Assembly: GCA_036244855.1 (NCBI GenBank)
Contig: BQKZ01000311.1
Span: 15,006 to 79,005 of the forward strand
Reading direction: 5' to 3'
Origin: Temnopleurus reevesii
Lineage: Eukaryota > Echinodermata > Echinoidea > Temnopleuroida > Temnopleuridae
DNA: 64,000 bases
Part shown: one piece after another, positions 1-11,059 of the stretch
Layout of the letters: each line of letters opens with the position of its first letter
Numbering within the stretch: the first letter of the stretch is position 1
Notes under the pieces: generated by a model
The model's input: only the letters and a program-made list of their open reading frames with translations
Told to the model about the DNA's origin: nothing
The model's database searches: none
Program-made: the position numbers and the translations under genes

Positions 1-1255
1 AAAAGTAGCATGCAATACAATGACGTATTTTCTCCGCGGGGGGTCAAAATGAATTTTTACGGTGGTTCATTCTCGCAGCAGTGTATATAAGTGTGCTAAA
101 AGGCGTTTATCTCTTTTTTTGCATTTCAAAATAGTTTTAAACAACTTTAAATGGATTATATAATACTTCCTTGATTTAATGAGGTATAACTTTTCTAATT
201 TACGCACATTTTTAAGTTCTATGCCAGTCTACTTTAATGTCCCGGTGATTGTTTCATAAATTTGTCCGAATAAGTACGCACTACTCTACGCATGACATGT
301 GACCTTTTAAGGTGAGAACTCAGCGACTTGGTTGTCATTGATTGCAGGAAAGAATCACTAGTCGTGTATACCTCAACGAATAGCGTTGTGAAAGAAGCAC
401 CTGATGCATGCTCCATAGACATGGTTGTGGAGGTAAGCGCGATTCCACCCGCGACTTTTGACCCTTCTTCAGGTGCCAACTCAGGTCATAAGGGTTATTA
501 CTAAACGCAGGAAAGGGTCATCAGTCATGCGTCGAGTCGTGCGTACCTACACGAACATCTTTATGATATCCATCTGCGTAGAACCTATATTATTTTCAGT
601 TTACTAAATGATTAAACTTTATTCATGCCAGCAATATTTTTAGACATGGATCGGGAGTAGGTATCAAGGGGAAGGAAGGTAGGAGTTATTAAAATCGGAC
701 ATCATCAGAATGATCAAATGTTGACACCGCTTTTATGTTCAAAACCCTTGATTATTATAACAAAATCACATGTTCAGTTCGAGACGTAAGAACAATCAAC
801 TTCTCTCTCTGCATATTCAACGATAGAGGGATAACATAAAAAGGAATATAATCATGCACAGACAATAGGGCATTGAAACTCTTCCAACATGGCACATTTG
901 GTTGAATTCCAGTTAGCACATATCACGTGGGATATTATAAAATCGTAAAAATTCAAGACGTATTTGGTTCTTGAACTCATCAGGGATGAATCTGAAGACT
1001 AAAAGGATGACGAAAATATGCCCTAGTTTAATCTTATGACGTAAGAAGTTACATTTGGGAAGGTGTAACATTTGCCCTGCTCATTGCTAATTGGAGCGCA
1101 TTCTGCAAACAAATTGTATATGCCGTATGATAGAAACTCTTCCATACTATAACATATTTTACAAGCCCTCCAAATGATTATGTAAACATGGTAAACTAGA
1201 GTTATTACAGGGAAAATGAAAACTTATATATTTAAACCTTATTTTACAAACTAGG
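1..1255. other. AT-rich DNA, no feature recognised
   Basis: I see no gene, RNA or clear repeat here. Two short stretches (about 285-385 and 475-560) share loose similarity around a 'gcaggaaag' core followed by 'cgtacctacacgaa'-like sequence, which may be an old local duplication. The short frames in it look random. Confidence 0.4.
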
Positions 1256-1539
1256 AAGTGCCGTGGCCAAGTGGCTACGTACCCGGACTTCATTCACAGA
1301 GTTTTACGTTCGATTCCCGTTGCGAAAAAAAGTTTTGTATAGAAGAAATGTATTCACGTTTGACACTCGCGCCAATGTGGTATTTGGGTACCTGCGGGAA
1401 ACAAACGTCTTGTGGATGATTTAGCAAATGTACTCTTGACAGACGATCCATTGACCGGGTATTGCCTAGAGACTGTGAATGCTTTAAATGTGTATACCTT
1501 GATTATTTTATTAGCTGGATATAATGAATGCCTACCACC
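1256..1539 (+). mobile_element. tRNA-derived SINE with CCT tail
   Basis: The head carries a pol III A box, TGGCCAAGTGG (1264-1274), of the type seen in serine and leucine tRNAs, and a B box, GTTCGATTCCC (1308-1318), 34 bases downstream, as in a tRNA. A tRNA-unrelated body follows and runs into a CCT microsatellite at 1540, which fits a SINE with a simple-repeat tail. The tRNA part does not end in a usable acceptor arm, so I do not call it a tRNA gene. No target-site duplication was identified, and the body boundary is approximate. Confidence 0.6.
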
Positions 1540-1618
1540 ACCCTTCCCCCTCCTCCTCCTCCTCCTCCTTGTCCTCCTCCTCGTCCTCCTCCTCCTCCTC
1601 CTCCTCATCATCATCATA
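1540..1618 (+). repeat. (CCT)n microsatellite ending in ATC repeats
   Basis: Runs of CCT/CTC with a few interruptions pass into ATC repeats. It sits directly at the 3' end of the SINE and probably grew from its tail. It produces spurious proline, serine, leucine or arginine-rich frames on both strands. Confidence 0.9.
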
Positions 1619-1739
1619 TATTAAACGCATTCCTCTGAGATGCAAAACTATATCGAAATTCATTCAAATTAATTTGGTTTCTCGGAAATTCAACAAATCT
1701 AGAATAGTATATCAAATGGGTCCTTCGGGCACATAACGA

Positions 1740-3489
1740 TCAGGTTAACATACATTGATAATTGACATTTTATTTCTCCTTTGTGAATCAGGTTGGGCTT
1801 TTATTTGATTACAAAATCATTTAATGACGACGTGCTTTGTGATTGTAATACCTTTTGGCGAACCAGCTATCACCCTAAACCATTTGGCGTATCTGTTAAC
1901 GACCCTTTCTTAAGGTGCTATAGGATGTGTGTTAGCTCTGATGGCTAGTCTCGTTATTGATTCGAAGATGAAATGAAACTTCAAATTACGTTTCAAATAT
2001 CCCCGAATCACTCGGGGCGTCCAAGCACAAGAGCCAACCTACTCCGGTGATTGAAGTTTGTGTTTCTTCCGGACGCATCACATGGAATGTATTAAGCCCA
2101 ACACCCGTAGTACTTCGCGTGGAAATTATGTGGACGACCACAAAAGAGAACCGAACTCAAAATTTGATTTTCATGTTATGGATTTTATAATGATTGCCCC
2201 GGAGTGAGACGGGGAGTTCGTTTTTCTTCCCTACCCTGGCGAGGGACGGCTAAAGTTACAATTTCCTGGGAGAAACAAGTTGCCATTTTGATTTAATCCT
2301 GACATTGACGTATCTAGGGAGTTCACGGGCATTTTATCTCCGCCTCTCATGGTGAGGTCGTTGGCGAAATACTTGCTCACTCTAAGCGCTATCCTGTCAT
2401 TTCAAATTTAAAGTGATTGATTAGTTGTAACTCATAAAATGCGTTGGTCAAAACAGTTAATTTTAATGTATTTTCGACTTAAAGACAGAGCGATGTTGGC
2501 TAGGAATAACCCCACAACGCAAAGTATATGTGTACCCATCTCTTTTTTATAGCAGTATAAGATTATGTCACGCGCTCAAACGTTAATGAATTATTGTAGC
2601 AGATTTAGATTTGGATTTTTTTATTCATTTATATATGAATTTATGCATTCATTTATTCATTGTATTATTACCAGGTACTATTGTAGTTTTTAAATCTCAC
2701 AATCAAATGTTAAGTTACAACGTTAGCCATAATTAAGATAAAATTGTGTTTGAAATTTTTGACGACTACCTGTATTGTGCTATTTCATTTTTTTCCTTCA
2801 GATTACTATTAACCCTTTTCTGAATTTTCTCAGCACAAGGCGTAGTATTCCATGTCTCGACCTTTCCATTTTTTTTCTCATTGCGGCCTCTTAGCTGTCA
2901 GTTCTTGTGCTTCTCTAAAACGAATACAGCAAAAAGTTATTCCCTCTACTTGAAAGGAACATAATGTTTTAACGGGAAAGTTTCGAGATCCAAATTTTAC
3001 AGGTAGTGTTTATTAACTACCTGTCTATCTTATCATTATTCGATTTGTAATGTATGAATGAATATACTTAAAAATGTCACTTTTGGCAAACATGACACAG
3101 ATTTAAGTATTCTTGTAACAAATTAAACTGAGCCAAAACAGGGCAAATTCTTACTTGGATAGATTCCATAAGTGTTTTTTTTTCATTGTGCTATTAAGTA
3201 GCAAACTGTAGCTATTCTACCGATCTATGTAGTTTGTATTGTCAATTTAGAATACTAACTTTTTCATTGGAAAAAAAATAAAAAATTCTTACAAATATCA
3301 AGCTTAGCAAAATCATGGCGTTATAAACAAAACGATTTTTAAAACCACGCCAATTCATGCGCAATAAAAATCATGATTATGTGAGTATGAATCTGAAGAT
3401 TAGAATCATAGCAAAATTTTCATTCCATTGTACGCAAGCACCATCATTTACATAAACCTTTTGTATATGGTGTCCCCAAAAACACCCTA
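1740..3489. other. Unique AT-rich DNA, no feature recognised
   Basis: No gene or recognisable element. Only homopolymer runs and short AT-rich words stand out. Confidence 0.4.
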
Positions 3490-3755
3490 GTGCCTTTTGA
3501 AAAGTAATTTTTTTGTTATTCTTATTATGTGTTCACTGACTCATGGGCAATGGGATCATGCTTATTTTTGTACATACACACTAACCAATCTCTTATATAT
3601 CATAGATTATGAATTTTACTACTGCCTTTTCAAAAGTTTTTCTTTTTAATCTTACGTGTGTTCACGGACGCCTGAATAATACGAGTATGCTCATTTTTTC
3701 ACAAACGCTTGTCAATTTCTTGACTTATATAAGCCAATGAATTTTGCTACTAGAC
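3490..3755. repeat. Diverged tandem duplication, two units of about 133 bp
   Basis: Unit 1 (3490-3622) and unit 2 (3623-3755) share the same order of words: 'gccttttgaaaag' or 'gccttttcaaaag', a T-rich run, 'tgtgttcac', 'atgct(t/c)attttt', 'cttatat', and 'gaattttactact' or 'gaattttgctact'. The units have many substitutions, so this is an old duplication. Confidence 0.6.
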
Positions 3756-4011
3756 TATCCCGCTCTAGAAATGTATCCTTCTTTCAATTGGGAGAATAAA
3801 TTTTGTTGTTTTTGTGTTGAAAATAAATCATTACAAACACGAGCAGGATGATCGCATGCCACCTCACTGATCGATCAGCCCTCGCTTATTTCTGAGGCCG
3901 ATAATTTGGCGGGACTCACAGGAATCCAGGATGCCCCAGTTTGCTGTCCCTTGAGATATTAGCGGTATACCAGTCCCTTTTAAAGGTAAAATTGGAATAA
4001 TATAGCGTCGC

Positions 4012-4205
4012 GACGCGTCGTGGCGTGCGCCTGAAATCGATTTTTTAGGGGGGGCAGTCATAGACTGGGTTAGTTCCTGCGATGCAGGTTCGATCCCGGT
4101 CACGTCTTTCGGATGGTGACGATAAAGGTCGGTCATTCTTTCTCTATATATTCTTCTTTTGGTGCAATTATTCAAATTTGGATGATACACGCCGAAAAAT
4201 TCAAC
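4012..4205 (+). mobile_element. SINE with 7SL-like head, copy 1
   Basis: The 5' part reads GTCGTGGCGTGCGCCTGAAATC, close to the A-box and loop region of SRP (7SL) RNA. A B box, GGTTCGATCCC (about 4087-4097), lies roughly 75 bases from the start. The body has the motif GGATGGTGACG and ends near 'gatacacgccg', shared with copies at 34486-34668 and 40353-40534. It runs into a (CT)n tail. The segment equivalent to the 7SL helix-4 hairpin is eroded in this copy, where T and G runs replace it. Confidence 0.65.
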
Positions 4206-4246
4206 TTCCCCCTCCCTCTCTCTCTCTCCCTCTCTCTCTCGCTCTC

Positions 4247-4287
<41 letters not shown>

Positions 4288-4288
4288 G
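4206..4288 (+). repeat. (CT)n microsatellite, SINE tail
   Basis: Nearly pure CT dinucleotides with a few CCCT variants, ending in a short CA run. It is the 3' tail of the preceding SINE. The reverse-strand Glu/Arg frame over it is an artefact. Confidence 0.9.
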
Positions 4289-4550
4289 TGAAGATTTTGT
4301 TGTATCAGTGTAATACGATAGACAAACAAGTTGATGGTATGGTATCCAACTAAAGACTAGATAATTCAGCATTGTCTACTCTAATAGCGAGATTAATAGA
4401 TCTTCCGAGTCGGATAATTTGGTGCGACTCCCTGGATGCCCCAGTTTGCGGTCTACTGAGATGTTAGCGGTATACCAGTCTCTTTTACAGCTAGAATAGA
4501 AATTCCACGATGATTGCTCGTGTTGAGATATTGAAGTTTCATCTTTTTAA

Positions 4551-4624
4551 GGGGAACCAGCCCTTGGAATCATCGCGCTCTCATTCAATGGAGAAAAATA
4601 ACAATTCCACGGGTTGTTTCCCCT
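4551..4624. mobile_element. Short TTAA-flanked inverted-repeat element
   Basis: TTAA at 4547-4550 and at 4625-4628 flank a 74 bp segment starting GGGGAACCAGCCCTTGGAAT and ending with the near-inverse ATTCCACGGGTTGTTTCCCC. The ends match the 600 bp element at 31431-32031, so this looks like an internally deleted relative. TTAA duplication is typical of piggyBac and Kolobok type elements. Confidence 0.6.
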
Positions 4625-5149
4625 TTAATCCCCAGTCACAAAGAGCCCCGACCTTACACGGCTCAACACGAATATTTGTCATTGTTTACCCCGTAGAATC
4701 CGGAAGGGTCCTATTGAGTCTGATGGAATCGCGGCGTCTATGTGACTTTGGCTTTAAAGATGATAGGCTACTCTTGATCTTGTATCCATGGAATACGATA
4801 GACAATGAAAATGTGGCACGGTGGCATGGTCTCCAGCGCTTTAGGATTCTATATATAAACGGAGTTTAAAATTGTATATTCCAATAGTAACATTACTCGA
4901 TCGAAATTGATTAATCAGAACTATTATGAAACTTGCCAATGAAACTGCAAAGGCTCTTTTCGCAATGCTTCCTAAGCCACTGTCGCCTTAAACAGATCAT
5001 ACCAGACGCGTCTTGTCAATGGACAACGGCCGCGTTTAGCATCTTTTCCAATTTGAAAGGGTTTTTGATAGCCCTAACCAAAACCCCTATTCATATAGCA
5101 CAAGTACCAGCAATTGAACGCATATATACATTTTTTTTTTATTGAGGTT

Positions 5150-6540
5150 CCAAACACTTTGGCAAATAGCTGGATGAGCTATTGGCCCAGAAAAAGCAAG
5201 ATACGTCTTTTTATCAAAGCTCCCGAGCCTTTAATTCTATCTTACGCACTATATCATATCAAAATAGATGCTTGATATGTTTGATATGACAGAATAATGT
5301 ATTGCGTGTCAAAGCTTGAGGAAGTCTCCTTTCCATCTCAATCAAGTAGCGGCACAGTATGCAGACAATAAGATGCTAAGAAGATATTTTATTTCAAGAA
5401 AGCGGTATTTCTTTACAGTGTATTTGAGTCTACTTCACCGTGAGCAGAATTGACAAAGGACTGGGACAAAGTAGACAAATTATATAAGTATTCACAATAG
5501 CTTCATGATCACAAAAGAAAGGTACCAGGTGCGATAATTTGTTAACATTTTTAACAGAAACAGAGGGATTGGCAAATTGTTTTGTGTCCATATAGCTATT
5601 TTAAATTTTTAATGGAGGTTGTTTGTCCAAGGCCCTTGTCCCTTCTACTCACGGTGCCCAACTCTCTACGGATATAAACAAATCACTTCTAGAAATGTTT
5701 TCTCACCTTGGATTAGAATGTATATGCATGCAGACAAAAAAACATTTTACGCTTTGAATTCGACAGAGTCAAATCAGATCTGGAATTGTGACAGCAGAAA
5801 TACCAATTCTTGATCCTTTTAAGATAACTAGGTACAATATAACGTACCATAAAAAAGCAAAATAGTTAAAAGGCTGAACATTATTTCTACATTCTTCACC
5901 GAGCAGTCTATTGATTTAAATGCTTTCAAGGAATATCGTGACCTTGATAAGCCGTTGTGATGTGATTGAAAAAGATGTCTATCAGCGTGTTACCCAGCAA
6001 TCCATTGCTATATGAGAGCAAATTTAAAATGGAGGGATTTGTCGCTTTAAAGAACAAACATGTATTGCGACGCAAGCGTTTTGTCATAAGAATCCTCGTT
6101 CATATTCTAATTCAAATATCATAATGTATTTTTTAAATAATTATTTACCATGTCATCCAGTATCTGATATTGGTGTTGGTATATCTGCTCCAGCTGCGAG
6201 TCAAATCTACTCTGAAATAAAATGACTTTAGAAACCGGCTCGGGATACTCGGGTACAGTTGACTACCAAATGACGTCATTTTTATTTGTGCTCTTGATCT
6301 CGGGTTTCCAGACACTAAAAATACTTGCAGGAAAACAATTTTTGTGATTACCAGCATTCTGCTTGAAGCATTCTTAGATTGAATCAGGGAATACTTGGGA
6401 TTTACAGACTCGAAAGTTGTTGTTAATTTAGCAGACTACAGCACCGAAGCATCTTTTTTTTTTACTGATTCAGTTGAAAGCGCAAATTCGCAGCCAAAGT
6501 AAACAAAATGTAGGTGATTTAAATCGCCGTAGAACGGGTG
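5150..6540. other. Unique AT-rich DNA, no feature recognised
   Basis: I recognise no gene, RNA or mobile element. Frames are short and without motifs. Confidence 0.35.
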
Positions 6541-6584
6541 TACAGTGTTTGAAATTACGCCCATATCCTCAAACACTGGCACTG

Positions 6585-7440
6585 TAAAAACCCACCCACA
6601 TATACAGACAAAGACACATGACACAAATCCACGCACACGGACACACACACACGCACACTTAGAAAAACCTACACATATATATAGACACAAACCTACCAAT
6701 AGACAGGCAGATACAGCGACACAAACACACATACACACAGACATAGACACAAGCATATCGATGCAAACCAACCCACGAAAAATACCCCCACATACAGACA
6801 CACACTCCGACACAGACACACCTACACAAACCCACACACACACGGACACAGGACACAGATACACACACACATACACCCCGACAGATTCCCACCCACACAC
6901 AGACAGAGATACAAACAGACCGACACAAACCCACCCGCACACATACAAACCGACACAAATCTATCAGCACACAAACAGGCACATAAACAAACCCATGGAC
7001 ACAAACCCACACACACATAGAAAAAGACACATACACACAAAAACCAATTCACTCACACACAGACACAGACACACATACAAAGACACACCGACACAAACCC
7101 ACCAACAAAAATCCACCCACACACAGACACAGACACACCGACACAACCCATCCACACACAGACAAAGACACACCGACACAAACCCATCCACACACAGACA
7201 CAAACCCATTCACACACATACACAGACACACAGACAAAAACCCACCCTCATACAAACACAAACACATTGAGGCATACCACGCACACACAGACATAAACAC
7301 ACCGACACAAACCCACCCACACAGACACACCGACAAACAATGCACTTACACACAGATACAAACATAGATAACAACCCACACACGCACATACACAGACACA
7401 CCGTCACAAACCCACCCACACACGCACAGATACACCTGGA
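6585..7440. repeat. Long degenerate CA-rich minisatellite
   Basis: About 850 bases built from CACACA, GACACA, AAACCCACCC and ATACAC words with a loose period of about 36-40 bases (for example 'gacacaccgacacaaaccca' recurs). The plus strand has very few G and few T. The low T content removes stop codons and creates a 241-residue His/Thr/Pro-rich frame and several Cys/Val-rich frames on the other strand; none is a gene. Confidence 0.9.
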
Positions 7441-8542
7441 CAAATCTACCCCGAAGGTATCTTTATTGTCAATTACAGCGCAGATTGGGCTCCTTTTCAG
7501 ACAAAGAATACAATTTGCCGCTCAGGGATTCGGTTCGATATCAGGTCTTCATTGAATCTTTACCATAAGCAAGATGCCTAACATAGAGCTATCATACCTC
7601 GTGTAAAGCTCATGTTATCAGCATGCAACCAACCTCTATGTTTTCTAGGGCAGCAGGCCTCACACGGATAAACTAGATAATATTCATGAGGTCTCGAACG
7701 AATGTTCTTGCAATGAATAAGGCATTTGAGCCTACTCGACACACTTCGCCTGTTAACAACACTCATAATGACTATAAAGAGTGTATTGGATGTCTAGATA
7801 AAGTTTAGTCAATATTTATTGCTTAGAATATGTCCCACTTATGGATGAAATGCAAAAGTCCATACGTGTTTTACACGACTGTTATTTTTGTTAAAATATG
7901 TGGACCATATTTTACTAAGTTTTGGGGTAAACATTTGCCCAACGTTTTGAGAGTGAATAAGATGCTTCATGATTTTCTAACCAGTTGTGATATGTATTAA
8001 AATGCGCATTAATTCAGGTTGCACCCTTTCTTAAGTCATTTTTTTATAATGGAAAAAAAAAGTTTCTTAAAAAACTGAAATATCTCAGATCAGTCTCTGG
8101 GGATTCTCGCTCACTAACATCATATGTTATATAGAGCAGTATTGATAAAGTCATTCAGGTGTTATTCTGAGGAATAAAAAGAACGAGAGTAATTCAGTAA
8201 CCTGCTTCGCTAGCTTTTAGTTTTCTGTAGCTTCTTTCAGATAGGGTGATATTCAATAAGAATTGAAATGAAATTTAATAAAAATAAGTGCAAAAGAAAA
8301 AACAAATCGTTGATACAGGTCTATTTTGCATTTTATCGGATTTAAAATATGAGATAGTTAAGTCTGAACATTTCAGAATTACCATTATTTCAATGAAATT
8401 TGAAATGCATGACCCGAATATAATTCCGTGAAAGCAAAAAGCAGATTCAATGAGAATGTGTCGGGTATCGTACACCACACCGTCAGGCTATTCTTTCTAA
8501 GAGTATAGCCTGCAGCAGCAGTCCTCATCTCATTCAGGCAAT

Positions 8543-8670
8543 GCCCCGGTCACATAGGACCCCGGAAGCAACACGATTCACCCCGACTCTTTGTCAATTC
8601 ACAGTTAACTGCCTCAGAACAACGAGTCGGGGTGAAACGTGTTGCTTGCGGGGTCCTATGTGACCGGGGC
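8543..8670. mobile_element. MITE with 46 bp terminal inverted repeats, copy 1
   Basis: Arms of about 46 bases begin GCCCCGGTCACATAGGACCC and end GGGTCCTATGTGACCGGGGC, around a loop of about 35 bases containing 'cacagttaactgcctcagaa'. A second copy lies at 32372-32499 with the same loop. The arms match almost perfectly, suggesting recent spread. There is no coding capacity. I could not fix the target duplication. Confidence 0.8.
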
Positions 8671-9935
8671 TTTATCATACACACGCTTGTCACCTGAGGA
8701 GGAAGTACGAATGATGCTTTGGAGGCTGTCAAATGCAGGAGTCTGCTTGTGTTTCCGTCTATTGTTTGCGTACCATCAGAGCACCGGTTGGTGGCTGTAT
8801 GAGACGCGGTTGATGGAATATCTTACCTTTCAACTCGACAGTTCAACCTCAGTGTGTTGCAGTCTGATGTGTAGAATGCATCATCAGCCTTTTTACGAAC
8901 CGGCCTATAACTAAAAAGGCGATGCTTAAACAAATAGAAGCCCCGACATAGCATCATTAACAGTGGCATACCTCTTCAATTTGTGTTATTTCAATATCAA
9001 TTATTTAAATTAAATTGCAACGACTGGCTCGTGCAACCAACCTTCGCTAGTAGGCCGGTTCGTAAAAACGGGAACGGAATGATAAGAAGAGAAAACATAT
9101 TATTACGGTATACCATTTTCTTCATATATCTTTCTTATTTTTAGCGTGAGTAAAGCTATCATCTTGAATATCGAGTTGCGAAACACCATAATTTTCATTA
9201 TCTTTATTCCTACTTTGGGAATATCTCGCGGCGCTTTATTTTATCTTAATCAAGTAGGGATTTAAAAAGAAAACACATGCCCTGACACAAGTAGAGTGAA
9301 TATGGTTACGGTGCGAAAAAAAAGCTTTGAAAATTGCACCAGCTTTCCTCTTTTTTTATGAAATAGAAAATAAGATTAGCACCTTTTCGGGTTGGATGTA
9401 AAGTGTATGGACATGCTGTCCATGCTGAGAAGTTTTACGCCACCTGACAACTGCAAAGAGGTTAAGATGGACATGATGGAAGGGCGTTTTGGGGGAAGGG
9501 GGTGCTTATTCGTGAGTGCCATGTAACTCTTGGTTTCAACTGGTTTGTGTGTGTATTTCGGAGTTTATCTGCACAAGAAATGTTGAGAAAGTATATATCC
9601 AATTTCATTTCATGGTTATACCTTTATCATAGCGTCCATGTTGCCCGTAACGAAGAAATGACGAATCTGAAAAAAAAAAGACTTACGAGCTTTGTAATCC
9701 AAAGTCTTAATTAATGAGAATTATAATGTTGTTTGACTATTACGTTGTACTTTGTAAGAGTACAAAAGATCCATTATACATGCATGGAAAATTTGGAATA
9801 AGAAAGAGAATGCAGGGCCATTACAAGATTTTCTTCTCAGAAAGGGAGGGGGCGCTCATCAAAAAAAAAGTTTATACTTTCCGCCAGTGAGCATTAAAGC
9901 AGAAAGAGTTTTCTCATCTATCGCAGTTTAACAAG
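8671..9935. other. Unique DNA, no feature recognised
   Basis: No gene or element recognised. A run 'aaccggcctataa' at about 8897 and 'taggccggttcgtaaaaacg' near 9050 form a loose inverted pair. Confidence 0.3.
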
Positions 9936-9991
9936 CCCCCCCCCCCCCCCCCAAAAAAAAAAAGAAAAAAGAAAAAAAAAGAAAAAAGAAA
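9936..9991 (+). repeat. Poly(C) then A-rich tract
   Basis: A run of 17 C (9936-9952) is followed by about 40 bases of A with scattered G. A C-homopolymer of this length is prone to length errors. Confidence 0.95.
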
Positions 9992-10848
9992 AATGTGCCC
10001 AGCTCACAGTTAAAAAAGGGTGCATTCGCAGCCTTTACCCCCTTTCTAACTATCGACTACCCAGAAGATTAACCAATTTTTTTCGAAATATGAAATGAGG
10101 ACGATAAAACCCTCCACATTGAGGAATGCAAGGTAATGGTAATGTATTGTTTCATTAGAACTAGATTTATTATTAATCTGAAAGGAAATTGAAAGCGTGA
10201 GTTGAATCGGTGTATTTTTTCTATTCTGTAAGATCCGAAGGGGCATGACCCATTATTATAAATTAACGATAGCATCCCGAATTCCAATTAAACTCCTCAT
10301 CACTTTGCCAATTGATCAAAGTTTTATTCTAAAAACAATTATGAATAAGTAATCTCGTCAGCTGGTTACTCGTAGGAGGAATATGTATTTATTGATCCGG
10401 GCGTAATTACAAAATCATATTTCCTAAAAACTGTATAAACAAATTCATCTTGATGAAATATCTATTCGAAGAACAAGGGACCCGTCTAGCAATCTATGCA
10501 TGAATAATTATGTATTTAAAGTAACTATGATGATAGTCACTGGTAGTGGAGTTGAATTGAAACGTATTAATAACTATGCAATAATATGGACTTATGGATA
10601 AGTGCTAAAAATCTATCAAATGTATATGATTGAAAATAATCACACAAATCTTAATGTTGTGCCCCATGACTATTTTAATGTCCGAAATTGTAGGATAGAA
10701 CTTCTACTGAAATATTTATAATTAACATTTTTTTCCTAAACAGATGCGCAGAAGCATGATCTCTGGACATTAGAGTCCCCAATCGGGTAAACAGGTATGT
10801 GTGTGTGTTTTTTTTAAAGTTCTCTGTCACGGTTTAACATCCATATTT

Positions 10849-10869
10849 GATGATGATGATGATGATGAT
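10849..10869 (+). repeat. (GAT)n microsatellite
   Basis: About seven perfect GAT units. Confidence 0.95.
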
Positions 10870-11059
10870 AATTAATTTAGATTTAAAGGCGTTCCTCATT
10901 CAATTCTGAATATTTTTACCTAATGTAATACACATTGAATCCCTAAATTTTAGAAGGTAAGACAAAGGTACAACATAACTAATTGTTCAATAATTTCGTG
11001 TCATACAGGTATACTTTACAGTCATTTTGCTTTGAAGGTGTATTATTGCCCTTATATAT

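Larger units (their letters stand above)
3880..4830. repeat. Duplicated block carrying different insertions
   Basis: The segment 3890-4005 is repeated at 4400-4500: both contain 'gataatttgg', 'ggatgccccagtttgc', 'gagat(a/g)ttagcggtatacc' and 'agtc(c/t)cttttaaag'-like words. Downstream, 'aatacgatagacaa' recurs at about 4311 and 4793. The first unit carries a SINE (4012-4282) and the second a short TTAA element (4551-4624), so the duplication probably came before the insertions. Confidence 0.55.

Noticed and set aside
1264..1320. Serine or leucine tRNA gene
   Set aside because: Same reason: promoter boxes kept, but no acceptor pairing; it is the head of a SINE.
6545..7270. 241-codon His/Thr-rich plus-strand frame and several Cys/Val-rich minus-strand frames
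   Set aside because: All lie in the CA-rich tract; the lack of T on one strand removes stops, and the amino acids simply reflect CAC/ACA words.
8639..8914. 91-codon plus-strand frame
   Set aside because: It starts inside a MITE arm and continues into unrelated DNA.
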